Part shown: positions 34,905 to 48,104 of the stretch, one piece after another
Numbering within the stretch: position 1 is the first letter of the stretch
Layout of the letters: every line of letters starts with the position of its first letter
Assembly: GCF_051020975.1 (NCBI RefSeq)
Contig: NW_027478166.1
Location: forward strand, 3,411,501-3,475,500
Reading direction: 5' to 3'
DNA length: 64,000 nt
Origin: Osmia lignaria lignaria
Taxonomy: Eukaryota; Arthropoda; Insecta; Hymenoptera; Megachilidae
Position numbers and translations under genes: made by a program
The notes under the pieces: generated by a model
The model's input: the letters and a program-made list of their open reading frames with translations, nothing else
Database searches by the model: none
Told to the model about the DNA's origin: nothing

Positions 34905-36836
34905 TGATCAGATGCGTAGTTCTCGAGATATATCAAGATATTTAAAAGTTCCGAAGCCGCACCAACATAATAGAGATACAGAAACACCGTGGCCCCTTTC
35001 TTTGAATTAACTCTGCACTATTGCGAGCTGCAAATGCCACTTCCAGCTTAGCTGTGCAGAAGAAGAACAACAAGAAGAAGAAATATCTCGAAATATGTCC
35101 GTCAGGCCCCTTCCCTTGAGATAAATCTGCAAATATCTCGGAAACGAAGCGAGCTATGGCAAAATGTTAAGAGACGTTTTTTGTAGAGAATTATGTTTCC
35201 TACAATTTATGCTCTATGATATTTTTTGATCAGAAGCGTAGTTTTCGAGATATATCGAGATATTTAAAAGTTCCGAAGCCGCACCAACATAATAGAGATA
35301 CAGAAACACCGTGACCCCTTTCTTTGAGATAACTCTGCACTAGTGCGAGCCGCAAATGCCACTTCCAGCTTAGCTGTGCAGAAGAAGAGCAACAAGAAGA
35401 AGAAATATCTCGAAATATGTCCGACAGGCCCCTTCCCTTGAGATAAATCTGCAAATATCTCGGAAACGAAGCGAGCTATGGCGAAATGTTAAGAGACCTT
35501 TTTTGTAGAGAATTAAGTTTCCTACTTTTTATCTTCTATGATATTTTTTGATCAGATGCGTAGTTCTCGAGATAGATCAAGATACTTACAAGTTCCGAAG
35601 CCGCACCAACATAATAGAGATACAGAAACACCGTGGCCCCTCTCTTTGAGATAACTCTGCACTATTGCGAGCTGCAAATGCCACTTCCAGCTTAGCTGTG
35701 CAGAAGAAGAACAACAAGAAGAAGAAATATCTCGAAATATGTCCGTCAGGCCCCTTCCCTTGAGATAAATCTGCAAATATCTCGGAAACGAAGCGAGCTA
35801 TGGCAAAATGTTAAGAGACCTTTTTTGTAGAGAATTAGGTTTCCTACTTTTTATGTTCTATGATATTTTTTGATCAGATGCGTAGTTCTCGAGATATATC
35901 AAGATATTTAAAAGTTCCGAAGCCGCACCAACATAATAGAGATACAGAAACACCGTGGCCCCTTTCTTTGAGATAGCTCTGCACTATTGCGAGCTGTAAA
36001 TGCCACTTCCAGCTTAGCTGTGCAGAAGAAGAACAACAAGAAGAAGAAATATCTCGAAATATGTCCGTCAGGCCCCTTCCCTTGAGATAAATCTGCAAAT
36101 ATCTCGGAAACGAAGCGAGCTATGGCAAAATGTTAAGAGACCTTTTTTGTAGAGAATTAGGTTTCCTACTTTTTATGCTCTATGATATTTTTTGATCAGA
36201 TGCGTAGTTCTCGAGATATATCAAGATATTTAAAAGTTCCGAAGCCGCACCATCATAATAGAGATACAGAAACACCGTGGCCCCTTTCTTTGGGATAACT
36301 CTGCACTATTGCGAGCTGCAAATGCCACTTCCAGCTTAGCTGTGCAGAAGAAGAGCAACAAGAAGAAGAAATATCTCGAAATATGTCCGACAGGCCCCTT
36401 CCCTTGAGATAAATCTGCAAATATCTCGGAAACGAAGCGAGCTATGGCGAAATGTTAAGAGACCTTTTTTGTAGAGAATTAAGTTTCCTACTTTTTATCT
36501 TCTATGATATTTTTTGATCAGATGCGTAGTTCTCGAGATAGATCAAGATACTTACAAGTTCCGAAGCCGCACCAACATAATAGAGATACAGAAACACCGT
36601 GGCCCCTCTCTTTGAGATAACTCTGCACTATTGCGAGCTGCAAATGCCACTTCCAGCTTAGCTGTGCAGAAGAAGAACAACAAGAAGAAGAAATATCTCG
36701 AAATATGTCCGTCAGGCCCCTTCCCTTGAGATAAATCTGCAAATATCTCGGAAACGAAGCGAGCTATGGCAAAATGTTAAGAGACCTTTTTTGTAGAGAA
36801 TTAGGTTTCCTACTTTTTATGCTCTATGATATTTTT

Positions 36837-38522
36837 TGATCAGATGCGTAGTTCTCGAGATATATCAAGATATTTAAAAGTTCCGAAGCCGCACCATCAT
36901 AATAGAGATACAGAAACACCGTGGCCCCTTTCTTTGAGATAACTCTGCACTATTGCGAGCTGTAAATGCCACTTCCAGCTTAGCTGTGCAGAAGAAGAAC
37001 AACAAGAAGAAGAAATATCTCGAAATATGTCCGACAGGCCCCTTCCCTTGAGATAAATCTGCAAATATCTCGGAAACGAAGCGAGCTATGGCGAAATGTT
37101 AAGAGACCTTTTTTGTAGAGAATTAAGTTTCCTACTTTTTATCTTCTATGATATTTTTTGATCAGATGCGTAGTTCTCGAGATAGATCAAGATACTTAAA
37201 AGTTCCGAAGCCGCACCAACATAATAGAGATACAGAAACACCGTGGCCCCTCTCTTTGAGATAACTCTGCACTATTGCGAGCTGCAAATGCCACTTCCAG
37301 CTTAGCTGTGCAGAAGAAGAACAACAAGAAGAAGAAATATCTCGAAATATGTCCGTCAGGCCCCTTCCCTTGAGATAAATCTGCAAATATCTCGGAAACG
37401 AAGCGAGCTATGGCAAAATGTTAAGAGACCTTTTTTGTAGAGAATTAGGTTTCCTACTTTTTATGTTCTATGATATTTTTTGATCAGATGCGTAGTTCTC
37501 GAGATATATCAAGATATTTAAAAGTTCCGAAGCCGCACCAACATAATAGAGATACAGAAACACCGTGGCGCCTTTCTTTGAGATAGCTCTGCACTATTGC
37601 GAGCTGTAAATGCCACTTCCAGCTTAGCTGTGCAGAAGAAGAACAACAAGAAGAAGAAATATCTCGAAATATGTCCGTCAGGCCCCTTCCCTTGAGATAA
37701 ATCTGCAAATATCTCGGAAACGAAGCGAGCTATGGCAAAATGTTAAGAGACCTTTTTTGTAGAGAATTAGGTTTCCTACTTTTTATGCTCTATGATATTT
37801 TTTGATCAGATGCGTAGTTCTCGAGATATATCAAGATATTTAAAAGTTCCGAAGCCGCACCATCATAATAGAGATACAGAAACACCGTGGCCCCTTTCTT
37901 TGAGATAACTGCACTATTGCGAGCTGTAAATGCCACTTCCAGCTTAGCTGTGCAGAAGAAGAACAACAAGAAGAAGAAATATCTCGAAATATGTCCGTCA
38001 GGCCAGTTCCTTTGAGCTGAATCTGCAAATATCTCGGAAACGAAGCGAGCTATGGCAAAATGTTAAGAGACGTTTTTTGTAGAGAACTATGTTTCCTACA
38101 ATTTATGTTCTATGATATTTTTTGATCAGAAGCGTAGTTTTCGAGATATATCGAGATATTTAAAAGTTCCGAAGCCGCACCAACATAATAGGGATACAGA
38201 AACACCATGGCCCCTTTCTCTGAGATAACTCTGCACTAGTGCGAGCCGCAAATGCCACTTCCAGCTTAGCTGTGCAGAAGAAGAGCAACAAGAAGAAGAA
38301 ATATCTCGAAATATGTCCGACAGGCCCCTTCCCTTGAGATAAATCTGCAAATATCTCGGAAACGAAGCGAGCTATGGCGAAATGTTAAGAGACCTTTTTT
38401 GTAGAGAATTAAGTTTCCTACTTTTTATCTTCTATGATATTTTTTGATCAGATGCGTAGTTCTCGAGATAGATCAAGATACTTAAAAGTTCCGAAGCCGC
38501 ACCAACATAATAGAGATACAGA
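36837..38522. repeat. Duplicated D-K-G-D-S-K segment, second copy
   Basis: The downstream counterpart of 29755-31440. The match covers D, K, G, the 320-bp D, the S copy with GGGATACAG and CACCATGG, and the left part of the next K. This copy has GCTCTATG ahead of 37803 where the first has GTTCTATG, and it lacks the two private changes of the first copy's K monomer. Confidence 0.82.
37803..38122. repeat. 320-bp D monomer (copy of the 30721 deletion)
   Basis: It carries the same two-base loss (GAGATAACTGCAC near 37902-37914), the same CACCATCATAAT mark and the same Q-type right end as 30721-31040. It is identical by descent. Confidence 0.92.
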
Positions 38523-40698
38523 AACACCGTGGCCCCTCTCTTTGAGATAACTCTGCACTATTGCGAGCTGCAAATGCCACTTCCAGCTTAGCTGTGGAGA
38601 AGAAGAGCAACAAGAAGAAGAAATATCTCGAAATATGTCCGTCAGGCCCCTTCCCTTGAGATAAATCTGCAAATATCTCGGAAACGAAGCGAGCTATGGC
38701 AAAATGTTAAGAGACGTTTTTTGTAGAGAATTATGTTTCCTACAATTTGTGCTCTATGATATTTTTTGATCAGAAGCGTAGTTTTCGAGATATATCGAGA
38801 TATTTAAAAGTTCCGAAGCCGCACCAACATAATAGAGATACAGAAACACCGTGGCCCCTTTCTTTGAGATAACTCTGCACTAGTGCGAGCCGCAAATGCC
38901 ACTTCCAGCTTAGCTGTGCAGAAGAAGAGCAACAAGAAGAAGAAATATCTCGAAATATGTCCGACAGGCCCCTTCCCTTGAGATAAATCTGCAAATATCT
39001 CGGAAACGAAGCGAGCTATGGCGAAATGTTAAGAGACCTTTTTTGTAGAGAATTAAGTTTCCTACTTTTTATCTTCTATGATATTTTTTGATCAGATGCG
39101 TAGTTCTCGAGATAGATCAAGATACTTAAAAGTTCCGAAGCCGCACCAACATAATAGAGATACAGAAACACCGCGGCCCCTCTCTTTGAGATAACTCTGC
39201 ACTATTGCGAGCTGTAAATGCCACTTCCAGCTTAGCTGTGCAGAAGAAGAACAACAAGAAGAAGAAATATCTCGAAATATGTCCGTCAGGCCCCTTCCCT
39301 TGAGATAAATCTGCAAATATCTCGGAAACGAAGCGAGCTATGGCAAAATGTTAAGAGACCTTTTTTGTAGAGAATTAGGTTTCCTACTTTTTATGCTCTA
39401 TGATATTTTTTGATCAGATGCGTAGTTCTCGAGATATATCAAGATATTTAAAAGTTCCGAAGCCGCACCAACATAATAGAGATACAGAAACACCGTGGCC
39501 CCTTTCTTTGAGATAACTCTGCACTATTGCGAGCTGTAAATGCCACTTCCAGCTTAGCTGTGCAGAAGAAGAACAACAAGAAGAAGAAATATCTCGAAAT
39601 ATGTCCGTCAGGCCAGTTCCTTTGAGCTGAATCTGCAAATATCTCGGAAACGAAGCGAGCTATGGCAAAATGTTAAGAGACGTTTTTTGTAGAGAATTAT
39701 GTTTCCTACAATTTATGTTCTATGATATTTTTTGATCAGAAGCGTAGTTTTCGAGATATATCGAGATATTTAAAAGTTCCGAAGCCGCACCAACATAATA
39801 GGGATACAGAAACACCGTGTCCCCTTTCTCTGAGATAACTCTGCACTAGTGCGAGCCGCAAATGCCACTTCCAGCTTAGCTGTGCAGAAGAAGAACAACA
39901 AGAAGAAGAAATATCTCGAAATATGTCCGTCAGGCCACTTCCCTTGAGATAAATCTGCAAATATCTCGGAAACGAAGCGAGCTATGGCAAAATGTTAAGA
40001 GACGTTTTTTGTAGAGAATTATGTTTCCTACAATTTATGTTCTATGATATTTTTTGATCAGAAGCGTAGTTTTCGAGATATATCGAGATATTTAAAAGTT
40101 CCGAAGCCGCACCAACATAATAGAGATACAGAAACACCGTGGCCCCTTTCTTTGAGATAACTCTGCACTAGTGCGAGCCGCAAATGCCACTTCCAGCTTA
40201 GCTGTGCAGAAGAAGAGCAACAAGAAGAAGAAATATCTCGAAATATGTCCGACAGGCCCCTTCCCTTGAGATAAATCTGCAAGTATCTCGGAAACGAAGC
40301 GAGCTATGGCGAAATGTTAAGAGACCTTTTTTGTAGAGAATTAAGTTTCCTACTTTTTATCTTCTATGATATTTTTTGGTCAGATGCGTAGTTCTCGAGA
40401 TAGATCAAGATACTTAAAAGTTCCGAAGCCGCACCAACATAATAGAGATACAGAAACACCGTGGCCCCTCTCTTTGAGATAACTCTGCACTATTGCGAGC
40501 TGCAAATGCCACTTCCAGCTTAGCTGTGCAGAAGAAGAACAACAAGAAGAAGAAATATCTCGAAATATGTCCGTCAGGCCCCTTCCCTTGAGATGAATCT
40601 GCAAATATCTCGGAAACGAAGCGAGCTATGGCAAAACGTTAAGAGACCTTTTTTGTAGAGAATAATATTTCCTACAATTTACGTTCTATGATATTTTT

Positions 40699-43596
40699 TG
40701 ATCAGAAGCGTAGTTTTCGAGATATATCGAGATATTTAAAAGTTCCGAAGCCGCACCAACATAATAGAGATACAGAAACACCGTGGCCCCATTCTTTGAG
40801 ATAACTCTGCACTATTGCGAGCCGCAAATGCCACTTCCAGCTCAGCTGTGCAGAAGAAGAACAACAAGAAGAAGAAATATCTCGAAATATGTCCGTCAGG
40901 CCCCTTCCCTTGAGATAAATATGCAAATATCTCGGAAACGAAGCGAGCTATGGCAAAATGTTAAGAGACCTTTTTTGTAGAGAATTAAGTTTCCTACTTT
41001 TTATGTTCTATGATATTTTTTGATCAGATGCGTAGTTCTCGAGATATATCAAGATATTTAAAAGTTCCGAAGCCGCACCAACATAATAGAGATACAGAAA
41101 CACCGTGGCCCCTTTCTTTGAGATAACACTGCACTATTGCGAGCTGCAAATGCCACTTCCAGCTTAGCTGTGCAGAAGAAGAACAACAAGAAGTAGAAAT
41201 ATCTCGAAATATGTCCGTCAGGCCCCTTCCCTTGAGATAAATCTGCAAATATCTCGGAAACGAAGAGAGCTATGGCAAAATGTTAAGAGACCTTTTTTGT
41301 AGAGAATTAAGTTTCCTACTTTTCATGTTCTATGATATTTTTTGATCAGATGCGTAGTTCTCGAGATATATCAAGATATTTAAAAGTTCCGAAGCCGCAC
41401 CAACATAATAGAGATACAGAAACACCGTGGCCCCTTTCTTTGAGATAACTCTGCACTATTGCGAGCTGGAAATGCCACTTCCAGCTCAGGTGTGCAGAAG
41501 AAGAACAACAAGAAGAAGAAATATCTCGAAATATGTCCGTCAGGCCCCTTCCCTTGAGATAAATATGCAAATATCTCGGAAACGAAGCGAGCTATGGCAA
41601 AATGTTAGGAGACCTTTTTTGTAGAGAATTAAGTTTCCTACTTTTTATCTTCTATGATATTTTTTGATCAGATGCGTAGTTCTCGAGATATATCAAGATA
41701 TTTAAAAGTTCCGAAGCTGCACCAACATAATAGAGGTACAGAAACACCGTGGCCTCTTTCTTTGAGATAACTCTGCACTATTGCGAGCTGCAAATGCCGC
41801 TTCGAGCTTAGCTGTGCAGAAGAAGAACAACAAGGAGAAGAAATATCTCGAAATATGTCCGTCAGGCCCCTTCCCTTGAGATAAATATGCAAATATCTCG
41901 GAAACGAAGCGAGCTATGGCAAAATGTTAAGAGACCTTTTTTGTAGAGAATTAAGTTTCCTACTTTTTATGTTCTATGACATTTTTTGATCAGATGCGTA
42001 GTTCTCGAGATATATCAAGATATTTAAAAGTTCCGAAGCCGCACCAACATAATAGAGATACAGAAACACCGTGGCCCCTTTCTTTAAGATAACTCTGCAC
42101 TATTGCGAGCTGCAAATGCCACTTCCAGCTTAGCTGTGCAGAGGAAGAACAACAAGAAGAAGAAATATCTCGAAATATGTCCGTCAGGCCAGTTCCTTTG
42201 AGCTGAATCTGCAAATATCTCGGAAACGAAGCGAGCTATGGCAAAATGTTAAGAGACCTTTTTTGTAGAGAATTAAGTTTCCTACTTTTTATGTTCTATG
42301 ATATTTTTTGATCAGATGCGTAGTTCTCGAGATATATCAAGATATTTAAAAGTTCCGAAGCCGCACCAACATAATAGAGATACAGAAACACCGTGGCCCC
42401 TTTCATTGAGATAACTCTGCACTATTGCGGGCTGGAAATGCCACTTCCAGCTTAGCTGTGCAGAAGAAGAACAACAAGAAGAAGAAATATCTCGAAATAT
42501 GTCCGTCAGACCCCTTCCCTTGAGATGAATCTGCAAATATCTCGGAAACGAAGCGAGCTATGGCAAAATGTTAAGAGACCTTTTTTGTAGAGAATAATGT
42601 TTCCTACAATTTACGTTCTATGATATTTTTTGATCAGAAGCGTAGTTTTCGAGATATATCGAGATATTTAAAAGTTCCGAAGCCGCACCAACATAATAGA
42701 GATACAGAAACACCGTGGCCCCTTTCTTTGAGATAACTCTGCACTATTGCGACCTGCAAATGCCACTTCCAGCTCAGCTGTGCAGAAGAAGAACAACAAG
42801 AAGAAGAAATATCTCGAAATATGTCCGTCAGGCCCCTTCCCTTGAGATAAATCTGCAAATATCTCGGAAACGAAGCGAGCTATGGCAAAATGTTAAGACA
42901 CCTTTTTTGTAGAGAATTAAGTTTCCTACTTTTTATGTTCTATGATATTTTTTGATCAGATGCGTAGTTCTCGAGATATATCAAGATATTTAAAAGTTCC
43001 GAAGCCGCACCAACATAATAGAGATACAGAAACACCGTGGCCCCTTTCTTTGATATAACTCTGCACTATTGCGAGCTGGAAATGCCACTTCCAGTTTAGC
43101 TGTGCAGAAGAAGAACAACAAGAAGAAGAAATATCTCGAAATATGTCCGTTAGGCCCCTTCCCTTCAGATAAATCTGCAAATATCTCGGAAACGAAGCGA
43201 GCTATGGCAAAATGTTAAGAGACCTTTTTTGTAGAGAATTAAGTTTCCTACTTTTCAGGTTCTATGATATTTTTTGATCAGATGCGTAGTTCTCGAGATA
43301 TATCAAGATATTTAAAAGTTCCGAAGCCGCACCAACATAATAGAGATACAGAAACACCGTGGCCCCTTTCTTTGAGATAACTCTGCACTATTGCGAGCTG
43401 TAAATGCCACTTCCAGCTTAGCTGTGCAGAAGAAGAACAACAAGAAGAAGAAATATCTCGAAATATGTCCGTCAGGCCCCTTCCCTTGAGATATATCTGC
43501 AAATATCTCGGAAACGAAGCGAGCTATGGCAAAATGTTAAGAGACCTTTTTTGTAGAGAATTATGTTTCCTACAATTTATGTTCTATGATATTTTT
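40699..43596. repeat. Mixed monomers without a clear HOR
   Basis: Nine monomers between the K-G-D-S region and the seven-monomer HOR. Several share GATAAATATGCAAAT at the right end (40699, 41343, 41665), which recurs in monomers g and c of the seven-monomer HOR. A GAGATGAATCTGC end followed by an AATAATRTTTCCTACAATTTACG tail occurs at the 40377/40699 and 42309/42631 junctions and again at 53257/53579 and 55511/55833. One copy (41665) has private marks GCCGCTTCGAGC and AAGGAGAAG. Confidence 0.7.
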
Positions 43597-45850
43597 TGAT
43601 CAGAAGCGTAGTTTTCGAGATATATCGAGATATTTAAAAGTTCCGAAGCCGCACCAACATAATAGAGATACAGAAACACCGTGGCCCCTTGCTTTAAGAT
43701 AACTCTGCACTATTGTGAGCTGCAAATGCCACTTCCAGCTTAGCTGTGCAGAGGAAGAACAACAAGAAGAAGAAATATCTCGAAATATGTCCGTCAGGCC
43801 AGTTCCTTTGAGCTGAATCTGCAAATATCTCGGAAACGAAGAGAGCTATGGCAAAATGTTAAGAGACCTTTTTTGTAGAGAATTAAGTTTCCTACTTTTT
43901 ATGTTCGATGATATTTTTTGATCAGATACGTAGTTCTCGAGATATATCAAGATATTTAAAAGTTCCGAAGCTGCACCAACATAATAGAGGTACAGAAACA
44001 CCGTGGCCTCTTTCTTTGAGATAACTCTGCACTATTGCGAGCTGGAAATGCCACTTCCAGTTTAGCTGTGCAGAAGAAGAACAACAAGAAGAAGAAATAT
44101 CTCGAAATATGTCCGTCAGGCCCCTTCCCTTGAGATAAATCTGCAAATATCTCGGAAACGAAGAGAGCTATGGCAAAATGTTAAGAGACCTTTTTTGTAG
44201 AGAATTAAGTTTCCTACTTTTCATGTTCTATGATACTTTTTGATCAGATGCGTAGTTCTCGAGATATATCAAGATATTTAAAAGTTCCGAAGCCGCACCA
44301 ACATAATAGAGATACAGAAACACCGTGGCCCCTTTCTTTGAGATAACTCTGCACTAGTGCGAGCCGCAAATGCCACTTCCAGCTTAGCTGTGCAGAAGAA
44401 GAACAACAAGAAGAAGAAATATCTCGAAATATGTCCGTCAGGCCCCTTCCCTTGAGATAAATCTGCAAATATCTCGGAAACGAAGCGAGCTATGGCAAAA
44501 TGTTTAGAGACCTTTCTTGTAGAGAATTAAGTTTCCTACTTTTTATGTAGTATGATATTTTTTGATCAGATGCGTAGTTCTCGAGATATATCAAGATATT
44601 TAAAAGTTCCGAAGCCGCACCAATATAATAGAGGTACAGAAACACCGTGGCCCCTTTCTTTGGGATAACTCTGCACTATTGCGAGCTGCAAATGCCACTT
44701 CCAGCTTAGCTGTGCAGAAGAAGAACAACAAGAAGAAGAAATATCTCGAAATATGTCCGTCAGGCCCCTTCCCTTGAGATATATCTGCAAATATCTCGGA
44801 AACCAAGCGAGCTATGGCAAAATGTTAAGAGACCTTTTTTGTAGAGAATTATGTTTCCTACAATTTATGTTCTATGATATTTTTTGATCAGAAGCGTAGT
44901 TTTCGAGATATATCGAGATATTTAAAAGTTACGAAGCCGCACCAACATAATAGAGATACAGAAACACCGTGGCCCCTTTCTTTGAGATAACTCTGCAATA
45001 GTGCGAGCCGCAAATGCCACTTCCAGCTTAGCTGTGCAGAAGAAGAACAACAAGAAGAAGAAATATTTCGAAATATGTCCGACAGGCCCCTTCCCTTGAG
45101 ATAAATCTGCAAATATCTCGGAAACGAAGCGAGCTATGGCGAAATGTTAAGAGACCTTTTTTGTAGAGAATTAAGTTTCCTACTTTTTATCTTCTATGAT
45201 ATTTTTTGATCAGATGCGTAGTTCTCGAGATATATCAAGATATTTAAAAGTGCCGAAGCCGCACCAACATAATACAGATACAGAAACACCGTGGCCCCTT
45301 TCTTTGAGATAACTCTGCACTAGTGCGAGCCGCAAATGCCACTTCCAGCTTAGCTGTGCAGAAGAAGAACAACAAGAAGAAGAAATATCTCGAAATATGT
45401 CCGTCAGGCCCCTTCCCTTGAGATAAATCTGCAAATATCTCGGAAACGAAGCGAGCTATGGCAAAATGTTAAGAGACCTTTTTTGTAGAGAATTATGTTT
45501 CCTACAATTTATGTTCTATGATATTTTTTGATCAGAAGCGTAGTTTTCGAGATATATCGAGATATTTAAAAGTTCCGAAGCCGCACCAACATAATAGAGA
45601 TACAGAAACACGGTGGCCCCTTTCTTTGAGATAACTCTGCACTAGTGCGAGCCGCAAATGCCACTTCCAGCTTAGCTGTGCAGAAGAAGAACAACAAGAA
45701 GAAGAAATATCTCGAAATATGTCCGTCAGGCCCCTTCCCTTGAGATAAATATGCAAATATCTCGGAAACGAAGCGAGCTATGGCAAAATGTTAAGAGACC
45801 TTTTTTGTAGAGAATTAAGTTTCCTACTTTTTATGTTCTATGATATTTTT
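43597..45850. repeat. Seven-monomer HOR, unit 1 (a-b-c-d-e-f-g)
   Basis: The unit is 2254 bp. Marks: a has CTTTAAGATAAC and a Q end; b has GTTCGATGAT, AGATACGTAG and TAGAGGTAC with CCAGTTTAGC; c has GATACTTTTTGATC and CACTAGTGC; d has GTAGTATGAT, CCAATATAATAG and TTGGGATAAC; e has AGTTACGAAG, GCAATAGTGC and TATTTCG; f has AAAGTGCCGAAG and TACAGATAC; g has ACACGGTGG and ATAAATATGC. The first copy of a here has an A head, unlike the other units, so the left edge of homology lies inside it. Confidence 0.9.
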
Positions 45851-48104
45851 TGATCAGATGCGTAGTTCTCGAGATATATCAAGATATTTAAAAGTTCCGA
45901 AGCCGCACCTACATAATAGAGATACAGAAACACCGTGGCCCCTTGCTTTAAGATAACTCTGCACTATTGTGAGCTGCAAATGCCACTTCCAGCTTAGCTG
46001 TGCAGAGGAAGAACAACAAGAAGAAGAAATATCTCGAAATATGTCCGTCAGGCCAGTTCCTTTGAGCTGAATCTGCAAATATCTCGGAAACGAAGAGAGC
46101 TATGGCAAAATGTTAAGAGACCTTTTTTGTAGAGAATTAAGTTTCCTACTTTTTATGTTCGATGATATTTTTTGATCAGATACGTAGTTCTCGAGATATA
46201 TCAAGATATTTAAAAGTTCCGAAGCTGCACCAACATAATAGAGGTACAGAAACACCGTGGCCTCTTTCTTTGAGATAACTCTGCACTATTGCGAGCTGGA
46301 AATGCCACTTCCAGTTTAGCTGTGCAGAAGAAGAACAACAAGAAGAAGAAATATCTCGAAATATGTCCGTCAGGCCCCTTCCCTTGAGATAAATCTGCAA
46401 ATATCTCGGAAACGAAGAGAGCTATGGCAAAATGTTAAGAGACCTTTTTTGTAGAGAATTAAGTTTCCTACTTTTCATGTTCTATGATACTTTTTGATCA
46501 GATGCGTAGTTCTCGAGATATATCAAGATATTTAAAAGTTCCGAAGCCGCACCAACATAATAGAGATACAGAAACACCGTGGCCCCTTTCTTTGAGATAA
46601 CTCTGCACTAGTGCGAGCCGCAAATGCCACTTCCAGCTTAGCTGTGCAGAAGAAGAACAACAAGAAGAAGAAATATCTCGAAATATGTCCGTCAGGCCCC
46701 TTCCCTTGAGATAAATCTGCAAATATCTCGGAAACGAAGCGAGCTATGGCAAAATGTTTAGAGACCTTTCTTGTAGAGAATTAAGTTTCCTACTTTTTAT
46801 GTAGTATGATATTTTTTGATCAGATGCGTAGTTCTCGAGATATATCAAGATATTTAAAAGTTCCGAAGCCGCACCAATATAATAGAGGTACAGAAACACC
46901 GTGGCCCCTTTCTTTGGGATAACTCTGCACTATTGCGAGCTGCAAATGCCACTTCCAGCTTAGCTGTGCAGAAGAAGAACAACAAGAAGAAGAAATATCT
47001 CGAAATATGTCCGTCAGGCCCCTTCCCTTGAGATATATCTGCAAATATCTCGGAAACCAAGCGAGCTATGGCAAAATGTTAAGAGACCTTTTTTGTAGAG
47101 AATTATGTTTCCTACAATTTATGTTCTATGATATTTTTTGATCAGAAGCGTAGTTTTCGAGATATATCGAGATATTTAAAAGTTACGAAGCCGCACCAAC
47201 ATAATAGAGATACAGAAACACCGTGGCCCCTTTCTTTGAGATAACTCTGCAATAGTGCGAGCCGCAAATGCCACTTCCAGCTTAGCTGTGCAGAAGAAGA
47301 ACAACAAGAAGAAGAAATATTTCGAAATATGTCCGACAGGCCCCTTCCCTTGAGATAAATCTGCAAATATCTCGGAAACGAAGCGAGCTATGGCGAAATG
47401 TTAAGAGACCTTTTTTGTAGAGAATTAAGTTTCCTACTTTTTATCTTCTATGATATTTTTTGATCAGATGCGTAGTTCTCGAGATATATCAAGATATTTA
47501 AAAGTGCCGAAGCCGCACCAACATAATACAGATACAGAAACACCGTGGCCCCTTTCTTTGAGATAACTCTGCACTAGTGCGAGCCGCAAATGCCACTTCC
47601 AGCTTAGCTGTGCAGAAGAAGAACAACAAGAAGAAGAAATATCTCGAAATATGTCCGTCAGGCCCCTTCCCTTGAGATAAATCTGCAAATATCTCGGAAA
47701 CGAAGCGAGCTATGGCAAAATGTTAAGAGACCTTTTTTGTAGAGAATTATGTTTCCTACAATTTATGTTCTATGATATTTTTTGATCAGAAGCGTAGTTT
47801 TCGAGATATATCGAGATATTTAAAAGTTCCGAAGCCGCACCAACATAATAGAGATACAGAAACACGGTGGCCCCTTTCTTTGAGATAACTCTGCACTAGT
47901 GCGAGCCGCAAATGCCACTTCCAGCTTAGCTGTGCAGAAGAAGAACAACAAGAAGAAGAAATATCTCGAAATATGTCCGTCAGGCCCCTTCCCTTGAGAT
48001 AAATATGCAAATATCTCGGAAACGAAGCGAGCTATGGCAAAATGTTAAGAGACCTTTTTTGTAGAGAATTATGTTTCCTACTTTTTATGTTCTATGATAT
48101 TTTT
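45851..48104. repeat. Seven-monomer HOR, unit 2 (a-b-c-d-e-f-g)
   Basis: An exact-length repeat of unit 1, shifted 2254 bp, with every diagnostic mark in the same order. The a copy has a B head and CACCTACATAAT, and shares CCCCTTGCTTTAAG and ATTGTGAGC with unit 1 only. Units 1 and 2 are therefore the closest pair in the series. Confidence 0.92.

Larger units (their letters stand above)
35227..40698. repeat. K-G-D(-S) higher-order pattern, second locus
   Basis: The order is S 35227, K 35549, G 35871, D 36193, K 36515, D 36837, K 37159, G 37481, D 37803, S 38123, K 38445, S 38767, K 39089, G (Q end) 39411, A-type 39733, S 40055, K 40377. The left part matches 28145 onward at 7082 bp, but the interior has been reshuffled and the right part moves to an S-K dimer pattern. 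Small private changes, such as GTGACCCC in 35227, mark individual copies. Confidence 0.78.
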
